This document shows positions 51,641 through 59,331 of a stretch of 61,484 nucleotides of DNA, piece after piece. The position numbers were made by a program, and so were the translations under genes. Position 1 is the first letter of the stretch, and the number at the start of each line of letters is the position of its first letter. Source of the DNA: Acetobacter malorum (GTDB lineage: Bacteria; Pseudomonadota; Alphaproteobacteria; Acetobacterales; Acetobacteraceae); assembly GCF_001580615.1 (NCBI RefSeq), contig NZ_LHZC01000037.1, forward strand, positions 1 to 61,484, in the 5' to 3' direction. The notes below the pieces were generated by a model. That model searched no databases and was not told the DNA's origin. It was given only the letters and a program-made list of their open reading frames with translations.

Positions 51641-54600
51641 ACAGACTGCTCTTCATGCCTGAGCAGGGCTGGCGCTGCATCATGGAGGGATGCCTTGTTG
51701 GCAAAATGCTCTTCAATGCTCAGAACACGCAGGCGCGAGTAATTTCCATCCTTATTGTCCACAAAGCCCACACTTGAAACAAAGGGTTCAATGATGTGGA
51801 TTTTTTGCAAGGGCGTAATAATAAGGAGCTGCATGTTCAGTTGCTGGAACAGCCGCAGGCCGTATTGGGTGGAGTCATCAGACCCACGGCCAAAGGCTTC
51901 ATCAATCACCACAAAGCGGAAAGAGCGCGAGCGCACCTCGCCCCATTCCAGCCCGAACTGATATGCCAGACTGGCCGCCAGAATGGTATAGGCCAGCTTT
52001 TCCTTCTGGCCACCGGATTTGCCGCCGGAATCTGTATAATGGTCAAACTCGGTCTCATCCGCGCGCCAGCGTTCACTGGCTGCGAAGGAAAACCAGTTGC
52101 GGACATCAGTAACTTTGTTGGTCCAGCGGCGGTCTTGTTCCGCCAGACCTTCACGCCCCCGAAAGCGTTCGATCATGGTTTTCACCAGATAAAAGCGCTG
52201 TTCGGAATACTGTTCGGTATCATCCCCGGAAACAGTATTTTCGGTGCAGGCCCGAAGGGAGGCCTGAAAGTCACGGATTTCCGGGTCCAGCGTCTGGTGG
52301 GCTTCCAGCCGGATATAGCGGTCCGGGTTATAGTCAATCTGGGTCAGGGACGTATTGATGACGGCAATTCGTTCCTTAATAATCTCCCGTTCCTGCGCCA
52401 GATGGGCATTGAAATTAGCGATTTCGTTAATCGTATTGACTGTCAGCAGGTTTTTAAAGCGGCTGACAAAGCGCGGAAGGTCATCTTTTTTGAGTTGTGC
52501 CAGCAACGCGCAATACTCTGGGCCAGCCTCCAGATGATCGTCCATGTCCTGCGCTTCGACCGGATATGTTGTCCGGAACTCCCGCATGTCTTTCAAAATA
52601 CTGTCGCGCAGGGAATCCAGTGTGCGCTGCTGGTGGTCAATCTGTGTATCCAGCTGGTCGCGCAGCTGCGTTTCCGCGCCCTCACAGGCCTCAAGGCTGG
52701 ATAGCTCTGCGCCATTCAGCTGTATTTGAAGCTCGGTGAGTTCCTGCTCCTGCTGCGGTGTGAGCGTATAGTCGTTCAGAACCGTCTGGCAATGTTGCAG
52801 GCGGGCCTGAAGAGTTTCAACGGACTGATCCAGAAGCGCCTGTTTTTTAAACAGGATCATATACTCTGCTTCAGCCTGCTGTTGTGTCTGTTCCGCATGC
52901 TCTTTCTGCTGTTTGAGTTCACGCAGAACATCGGAAGTCGCTGTCAGCGCTTCCCGTTCGGCTGTCAGTTGAGCTGCGGTTTGTGCGGCACTCTGCCAGT
53001 CCAGTTGGGTGTAATCGGGGTAGCGCTCCAGCCGGGTCAGCGTTTCAAAACGTTCCTGCAGCATTTTGCGGGTGTTTTCGGCCTGCGCAATTTCACCCGC
53101 GTGTTTCTGGATCAGCGCTTCCTGCTCTCGCTGTCGCTCTTCAAGAGCGGCAATCTTGATGGCATTGTTCCAGCCCAGAACATAACGGCTCCGGTCATCA
53201 ATCCGATGGCGGTCATCTTTTTCGTGCCGGCCTCCCGGTTCCTTGACCTGACCGGGCCGGGTGACGGCTTTGCTTGAGCGGCGGAAATCGTCCTGTGTTT
53301 CGCAGCAGGTGAAGCTAAAACGGTGCGCCAGTTCATTTTCCACCCAGAGCCGCATGGGGGAGTCCGGATGTACTTCCAGTTTCTGGGCGAGTGTATTGGA
53401 GTGGCGGACGGCATGGGAGCCCGAGCGGTGTTGCTGAATGTGGTAGTAAACCAAACGCCCTTTTAGCTGTGTGCGGTCCACCCAGTCCACCACCTGTGCA
53501 TAGAGATGGTCCGGCACAAGCAGAGATAATGCGAAGCCATGCAGCAGGCGTTCCGCTGCACCTTCCCACTCCCGTGCGTCATCCCGCACGCGGATGAGCT
53601 CTCCGGCAAACGGCAGGTCTTCGGCTGACACATCCAGCGCATCACACAGCATGGCGCGCATGCGGATCTGTCGTTCGTCAATATTGCTCTGGCGTTTCCG
53701 TAGGCTGTCCAGTTCGGTGACAATCTCGGCGTGTTGGTTCTTTTCTTCGTGGAAAAGAATGCTCTGTTCGGTCAGATCCTTCGCTAGCCAGGTGTCCTGC
53801 TTTTTCCATTCGTTTTTCTGCTTCTTGAGGTGCTGTGTGAGCTCCAGAAAGCCTTCCGCAGAATGCGCAGGTTTTTCATTTAGTTTTTCAACAAGCGTTG
53901 CGTAATACGCGGCATTCTTGCGGCGATCTTCACTGGTCTTTTCGGCTTGCTGGATAGCGATGGCCAGCTGCTCAAGCCTGTCGCCCCCATTGGCATAAAT
54001 AGCCTGTTTGATTTCGTCCAGCTGCTGCTTGCTGGTGGTACGGACGGCATCCTGTTCGGTTAGCTGTTGCTGATTGGTTGCGGCAGTGTCCTGTTCTTTG
54101 GCAATCTTCTGCTCAAGCAGAGTGGCTTTCTGGCTGGCAAAATATCCCGGCAGTGCCTGACGGCAAGCTTTGAGCGTGTCATGCCGGGTTTTACTTTCCG
54201 CGTGGGCGGTGAGGTCTTCTGTTAAAGGCGTGAGCAGACTGATCTGTTTCTGTGCTTTCAGAACGGCCTGGTGCGAGTCATCCAGATCTTCAAAATGAGA
54301 AATTAGGGCATGGATGCGCTCTGTGGCGTCAAACCGCGCCAGCATGTTCTCCCGAACAAAGTCTGTTATATTATCGACAGACTTCATGGAGACAGTTTGC
54401 AGAAACAGGTCTAAAGCCTGCTCGTTTTCAATCCCAAAGCGGCGACGGAACCATGCGGCATAGCGGTTGAAGCTGTCTTCCACTTCCGAACCCTGTGCGC
54501 GCAGGTTTTTGCGCAGTTGCAGGATGTCGGTGCCGAACCCGGTGAAATGCTCCTGAATGGACAGTTCTTTTTCCGCGCACACAAAGAAGCGTGCCGGCTG

Positions 54601-55044
54601 CACCTGCTGTTTTTTTATCCAGAAGACCTGCGCCAGTGTAACAGTTTGAAGATACCCTTCATTTTTGAAAACACCGAGAATAACGGTGTAGCTTTGTGTG
54701 TCACGCAGGCTGACGGATTTGGTGGAGCCAGTTGCATCATTGCGTTCGGATTTATAATGGCCGGTCACGTAGGAGCGCAGAGAGCGCTCACGCGTATCAG
54801 CCCCTGCAGCTTTGTTATAAACAATGCGCTGTGCGGGAACGAGCAGGGTGGTGATGGCGTCTACGAGTGTGGATTTGCCCGAGCCAATATTGCCGGTAAG
54901 CAGCGCGTTCCGACCGTTGAGGTCAAAGCGCCAGATCCGCTTGTCAAACGTGCCCCAGTTCAGCACTTCAAGACGATGCAGACGGAACCCGGCCAGACGA
55001 TCATCCACGGCAAAGTCGAGCGGGGCTTGCTGGGTGTCAGTCAC
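51637..55044 (-). CDS. jetC: Wadjet SMC-like ATPase JetC
   Basis: 1135 residues, starting at GTG. SMC-type architecture: Walker A GNIGSGKSTLVD at about 51-62 and the R-loop-like YNKAAGADTRERSLRSYVTG. Two long coiled-coil arms (about 280-480 and 640-920) flank a central hinge-like domain. The signature is GGKSGGQKEKLAYTILA near 1005 and Walker B FRFVVIDEAFGRGSDD near 1043. It extrudes DNA loops with JetA and JetB. Overlaps jetB by 8 bases and jetD by 4. Confidence 0.93.
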   Translation of the reverse strand: MTDTQQAPLDFAVDDRLAGFRLHRLEVLNWGTFDKRIWRFDLNGRNALLTGNIGSGKSTLVDAITTLLVPAQRIVYNKAAGADTRERSLRSYVTGHYKSERNDATGSTKSVSLRDTQSYTVILGVFKNEGYLQTVTLAQVFWIKKQQVQPARFFVCAEKELSIQEHFTGFGTDILQLRKNLRAQGSEVEDSFNRYAAWFRRRFGIENEQALDLFLQTVSMKSVDNITDFVRENMLARFDATERIHALISHFEDLDDSHQAVLKAQKQISLLTPLTEDLTAHAESKTRHDTLKACRQALPGYFASQKATLLEQKIAKEQDTAATNQQQLTEQDAVRTTSKQQLDEIKQAIYANGGDRLEQLAIAIQQAEKTSEDRRKNAAYYATLVEKLNEKPAHSAEGFLELTQHLKKQKNEWKKQDTWLAKDLTEQSILFHEEKNQHAEIVTELDSLRKRQSNIDERQIRMRAMLCDALDVSAEDLPFAGELIRVRDDAREWEGAAERLLHGFALSLLVPDHLYAQVVDWVDRTQLKGRLVYYHIQQHRSGSHAVRHSNTLAQKLEVHPDSPMRLWVENELAHRFSFTCCETQDDFRRSSKAVTRPGQVKEPGGRHEKDDRHRIDDRSRYVLGWNNAIKIAALEERQREQEALIQKHAGEIAQAENTRKMLQERFETLTRLERYPDYTQLDWQSAAQTAAQLTAEREALTATSDVLRELKQQKEHAEQTQQQAEAEYMILFKKQALLDQSVETLQARLQHCQTVLNDYTLTPQQEQELTELQIQLNGAELSSLEACEGAETQLRDQLDTQIDHQQRTLDSLRDSILKDMREFRTTYPVEAQDMDDHLEAGPEYCALLAQLKKDDLPRFVSRFKNLLTVNTINEIANFNAHLAQEREIIKERIAVINTSLTQIDYNPDRYIRLEAHQTLDPEIRDFQASLRACTENTVSGDDTEQYSEQRFYLVKTMIERFRGREGLAEQDRRWTNKVTDVRNWFSFAASERWRADETEFDHYTDSGGKSGGQKEKLAYTILAASLAYQFGLEWGEVRSRSFRFVVIDEAFGRGSDDSTQYGLRLFQQLNMQLLIITPLQKIHIIEPFVSSVGFVDNKDGNYSRLRVLSIEEHFANKASLHDAAPALLRHEEQSV

Positions 55045-55795
55045 GATCGGTCAGTCCTGTATCGGCAGGGTCAGAAAAAAGCTCGGACTCAGCTGCGGTG
55101 TTCTGTTCTGGCGTGGTTGGGGGTGTCGCAAGGGGCAGATCTGTTTGCTCAAGGCTGCGGGCATGCGCCAGATAGGCTTCCAGCCGTTCATCCAGCGTCG
55201 CCAGCCATTCTGCATCGATATAGGCCTTCAGGATACGCCGCACCTCGTAGCGTGGCGGGGCATGAGGGGTATCTGCACTGGTGGGGGGAAGGGGGCGCAG
55301 AAAGCCGAGTTCAGCCACGCGGCGGATATAGGTTTCAATCTGCGCAAGTTGCCGAACTTCATTGCTACTTTCCGGCAGGAAGGTTTGAAGCATGGAAGCG
55401 ATATCATCGCGGCTGAGGATAAGGCGGGTCTCGCCACCCATGGCATCAAACCGGACCAGTTGCTGGCGGAGCAGGGCCAGAAGCAGACTGACATGGAAGG
55501 AGAGCGGACGCCGCGCAATCAGGCGGAGCATACGGGATGCGCCTTCTTCCTCTTCGGGCTCTGGTGCGCTGCGCAGATAGGCATAGCCCTCGGCTGGGTC
55601 GATAATCAGGACCAGCCCCAGGACAGCAACATAATCCCGCACCTGATTTTGCAGGCGGAGCAGATGCCCCCACAGGCCTTCATCTTCCTCACGGTAGATC
55701 ACGCTTTTTAAAAGCGTAATGGCGAGCGTGGAGAGAGAAGCCGGGGCATGGGCTGAAGCCTGTGCGTCCTCTGGAATATTGACCGTCTGGCTCAT
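55037..55795 (-). CDS. jetB: Wadjet subunit JetB (DUF4194)
   Basis: 252 residues, DUF4194: SLSTLAITLLKSVIYREEDE, RLQNQVRDYVAVLGLVLIID, YLRSAPEP and RRPLSFHVSLLLALLRQQLV. This is the KITE-like winged-helix subunit that binds kleisin JetA and the JetC heads, equivalent to MksE. The C-terminal tail is acidic and Pro-rich. 4-base overlap with jetA (ATGA) and 8-base overlap with jetC. Confidence 0.9.
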   Translation of the reverse strand: MSQTVNIPEDAQASAHAPASLSTLAITLLKSVIYREEDEGLWGHLLRLQNQVRDYVAVLGLVLIIDPAEGYAYLRSAPEPEEEEGASRMLRLIARRPLSFHVSLLLALLRQQLVRFDAMGGETRLILSRDDIASMLQTFLPESSNEVRQLAQIETYIRRVAELGFLRPLPPTSADTPHAPPRYEVRRILKAYIDAEWLATLDERLEAYLAHARSLEQTDLPLATPPTTPEQNTAAESELFSDPADTGLTDRD

Positions 55796-57267
55796 GCCGA
55801 CCTCACAAAAATTACGCGTTGCAGGGTGGCGTGGCGCGTTATGATGGACCCGTCCTCTGTCATGATGTCCCAGTTTACATGATCGTTTGTCTTTTCATCA
55901 ATGAGGCTCTCGAAGCGCTCACTGCTGAGCTGAAGATAGGCTACAAGTTCAGACAGCCCCTGTTCCAACGGATGGCGACTCAGAAGCGCAGCAAGGCTGA
56001 TTTGCGGGGCTTCCGACAGAGCCTGCTGAATGTTTTCGGTCAGGCGCACGCGGTCCACCACCACCTGTTCATAAAGGGCTATGGGGTCCACATCCTCCGC
56101 GGTGTCTTCCGGCAACGGGTCAACCGTCAGGATGGTGGGGAGTGGGGGCGAATAAAGAGGCCGCTCCATAATAAGGTCTGGTGAGGCTGCCATGGCATCC
56201 AGATCCGTCAGTGCCTCATCAGGCGGGCAGTCGGACAGGTAAGGGCGTGCGGCGATGGCGTGGGCCTCGATATTATGCAGAATTTCCATAATGCGCCGGG
56301 TTTCCTGCCGGCTCTGGTCATCCAGAAACTGACGCAGGCGGTGGGAGAGTTGTGCGACGGTGCGCTGTGTGTGGTCGCCCGCTTCCAGCCAGTCATAATG
56401 AATACGGCGCAGTCGCGGGTCCGGGTTTTGCTCCGCAATGACAGGCAGGGAGAGGATATGTTCCAGCTGCTGCGAAAGTTCTTCCTGCCTGCGGCTGGAC
56501 ATGAGGAAATTCCAGAAGGCCTGGAAGCTGCGACCCTGATCGGACTCATTAATCAGATCATGCTGAGCCAGAATTTCATCCAGCAAAGCTCCCTTGGTGC
56601 CATCCCACAAAGCAACGCGTTCCCGCACCGCACGGTCCAGACGGCGGAAATTATGTTCCACTTCACGGAAGTCGGCCAGAAGGTCGCGTGCCATGCGGGT
56701 GAACTGGGAGAAGCGTTCCTTGATGCCGGTATCATCCATCAGGCTGAGATCCCCACTCTGGATGCGGGCAATTTCGGCATCAATTTCATCCCGACGCTGG
56801 TGCAGGTCAGCAAGGCGCTGGTCCGGGTCGCTCTGGGTGCCTTCATTCATCTGGCGGAGCAGGTCAAACAGGGTCCGCAGGCGGGATTCCGTGCCGACAA
56901 AGCTGCGCTCTGCGAGTTGCTCCAGCCATGAAAGAGCTTTCTCGGTGGCTGGGGTCATGTCGAAGACGGCGTTGTCTGTTCCTAGCTGATAGAATTTTCT
57001 CAGCCAGCCTTTGTCGGGTGAGGCCCAGTCTTCCAGATATTCCCGGGCTGTTCGGGGGAAAGCGTTTTCATCCAGTTGCTGGCGCAAAGCATAGAGTGTG
57101 TCCTCCAGTGCTTCCGCCATGCTCTCGGCTTCCAGACTGCGCACGTTGGGGCGGACGAAGGCCTGATGCAAAAAGCTGAGAATAAGGGGGGCATGGTCCG
57201 AGCATAACAGGCGCCAGGCCGGATTATGCTGGCGCATACTGTTGAGAGTTGTGAAATCAAGCTTCAT
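55792..57267 (-). CDS. jetA: Wadjet kleisin subunit JetA (DUF3375)
   Basis: 491 residues from the ATG at 57267 (MKLDFTTLNSMRQHNPAWRL), the usual DUF3375 start; an in-frame start at 57297 is less likely. Other family segments: TAREYLEDWASPDKGWLRKF, SWLEQLAERSFVGTESRLRT, and a long helical middle section. It is the kleisin-type subunit (MksF-like) that closes the JetC dimer. First gene of jetABCD. The promoter must lie in the 57268-58024 spacer. Confidence 0.92.
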   Translation of the reverse strand: MKLDFTTLNSMRQHNPAWRLLCSDHAPLILSFLHQAFVRPNVRSLEAESMAEALEDTLYALRQQLDENAFPRTAREYLEDWASPDKGWLRKFYQLGTDNAVFDMTPATEKALSWLEQLAERSFVGTESRLRTLFDLLRQMNEGTQSDPDQRLADLHQRRDEIDAEIARIQSGDLSLMDDTGIKERFSQFTRMARDLLADFREVEHNFRRLDRAVRERVALWDGTKGALLDEILAQHDLINESDQGRSFQAFWNFLMSSRRQEELSQQLEHILSLPVIAEQNPDPRLRRIHYDWLEAGDHTQRTVAQLSHRLRQFLDDQSRQETRRIMEILHNIEAHAIAARPYLSDCPPDEALTDLDAMAASPDLIMERPLYSPPLPTILTVDPLPEDTAEDVDPIALYEQVVVDRVRLTENIQQALSEAPQISLAALLSRHPLEQGLSELVAYLQLSSERFESLIDEKTNDHVNWDIMTEDGSIITRHATLQRVIFVRSA

Positions 57268-58024
57268 CTGCGCCAGTTCCTGCCTGCTCGCTACCAATGC
57301 GAAAGGGTACTTTTTACAGGATGCAGGCTAACGAGGCGAGAGAGGCCACCAAATAGACGTATGAGCCGCAATGTGCCCCAGAGAGGCTTATCTTAATGGC
57401 ATGAGTTAAGTGTGTTGTGCGTTTAGGGGGTACGATAGGGAGCGTTTTGACTCTCTCATTTCGTACTGAGTTCGTCGTTCGGGTATAAGACTTAAGAATC
57501 GGACTACGTCCAACATTCACGTCCCACCTTAAAAACGGGCGAGTATAATCTGTTTGGGTGTGTCACAGTATTTTTCCATGATCTTTTCAATCAAATATAA
57601 CATAAATAATTATTTTTTGTAAAAATCGTAATTAAAAATATATAAATCGCTCACTTAAAAAATACCGTAATAATATAAAAAATAAACAAAATAACTTTAT
57701 TCAGTTAAAAAATCTAATTTTAGGAATTATTTCGCTATTACATGAAGATGATAAATTAGTAATATTACAAAATTACCAAAAAGTAAACTTTTCTGAGAAA
57801 ATAGCCACACGCATAAAACGAAGATTTTTATTTAACACTCAAATATATAAGCCAAAATTTCAAATCCACGAATATTAAATTTGACTTAACATGTTAAAAA
57901 ACAGATAATTTTTTACAAACAAACAATAGGGCTGACCGTGAATTTTGAGATGCTGGGGAAGGGATCGAGGGAAAGCGAATGCTTTTCCTGGTTCAGATTT
58001 TAGGAGTTTAAAGGCGTATTAATT
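57268..58024. other. AT-rich divergent spacer between jetA and the heptosyltransferase gene
   Basis: 757 bases without a convincing gene. 57300-57540 has normal composition and no clear function; it could be the remnant of an older gene. From about 57560 to 57930 the sequence is extremely AT-rich, with runs such as AATTATTTTTTGTAAAAATC, unlike the flanking genes. Such stretches are often bound by H-NS-like silencers and hold promoters of surface-protein genes. Both divergent transcripts must start here. Confidence 0.5.
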
Positions 58025-59329
58025 ATGAATGAAATCTTAAAAAAAATGTCGCTTTCATCTTCTGAACCTTCCTCCTCCTCAGCAGCAAAAGAAGAAAGTC
58101 CTAAACCAACGAAGTCACCTTATCCTGGGGTTGCGCCAACACCGACGCAGGTTGGCCCTGAAGGTATTCGCTATGACTTCAATGAAGGGTGTCGGGTTTT
58201 ATTGCCCAAACCCGCGAGTGGCACCTGGCATATTCGTCTGACAGACCTGGATACCGGTAACACCCTGTTTGAGAAAACTGGTCTGGGAGAAGCTTTCGTA
58301 CGGTCTGCTAAGCGTTGGTTCGTGCGCTTTGGCATACAGGTCTGGAAAGAAACACAGACTGCGGAAGGGGGGAAGTCTGAGGAAGAACTTGTCTTCACCC
58401 ATGAAATGGATGTGACAGGGCAAGAGGTTTTCATTCTTTTTCCGGTTGGAACGCTGGGAGATACTCTGGCATGGATGCCTTATGCTGCATGTTTTGCGGT
58501 AACGCATCAGGCCCGCGTTACCTGTGCGTTGTCCGACCTGATCCGACCTCTTTTTAAAGATGCTTACCCCGACATTAAATTTCTTACGCCTGAAGAGGTG
58601 GCAGAGCAGACCCTGACGCAAAACGCTTACGCGACTTATTATCTGGGTTTGTTTTTTGATGATGCGGCGTGCGACTGGCAGCCTGCGGATTTCCGGCTGG
58701 TGGGGTTGCATAAAACAGCGGCCTATATTCTGGGTGTCAACCCGGATGAAGAGGCCGCCCGCATCAGTTTCCCGGATGAAGGCCGCCCCATTGCAGAGCC
58801 TTATGTTTGCATTGCAGCGCAGGCTTCATCACAGGCTAAATACTGGAACAACCCCAATGGGTGGGGTGAGGTCATTTCCTGGTTAAAGGCGCAGGGTTAC
58901 CGCGTTATCTGCATTGATCGAGAAAAAGTCCACGGCACTGGCATTGTCTGGAACCACATTCCTTATGGTGTGGAAGACCAGACAGGCAACCGGCCTCTGG
59001 CAGAGCGCGCACGCTGGCTAAAGCATGCCGAGTTCTTCATCGGGCTGGGTTCCGGCTTGTCCTGGCTTGCGTGGTCAGTCGGAACACCGGTTGTGATGAT
59101 TGCCGGCTTTAGCCACCCCACCACCGAGTTCCAAACTCCTTACCGGGTCATCAACTGGCACACCTGTAATTCGTGTTGGAATGACCCGAAAGAGCGGTTC
59201 AATCACTAGGATTTCCTGTGGTGCCCCCGGCACGCAGGAACAACGAGACAGTTCGAATGCACCCGACTGATCACGGCAAAACAGGTAATTGAGCAGTGCA
59301 AGAATATCCTGAAACAGAAAGGCAAATGA
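58025..59329 (+). pseudogene. Autotransporter strand-loop-strand O-heptosyltransferase, interrupted by amber codon
   Basis: Resembles the TibC/BAHTCr family, which adds heptose to Ser/Thr of self-associating adhesins in the cytoplasm. 394 residues are read before a TAG at 59207-59209. The same frame then continues for 39 codons with clearly family-like sequence (DFLWCPRHAGTTRQFECTRL ... NILKQKGK) to TGA at 59327. An AAG-to-TAG change in FNH-K-DFLWCP would explain it. Residues seen before the stop: EVFILFPVGTLGDTLAWMPY, CIAAQASSQAKYWNNPNGW, and HTCNSCWND with C381 and C384. C400 and C412 lie after it; the four form the family's iron site. The shortened product is probably inactive unless the stop is read through. 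Confidence 0.85.
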
Positions 59330-59331
59330 AA

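Noticed and set aside
57314..57520. Possible transposase remnant in the spacer upstream of jetA
   Set aside because: A 68-residue minus-strand frame and the sequence around it looked a little like an old gene end, but I saw no DDE motif, inverted repeats or target duplication, so it is left as an unassigned spacer.
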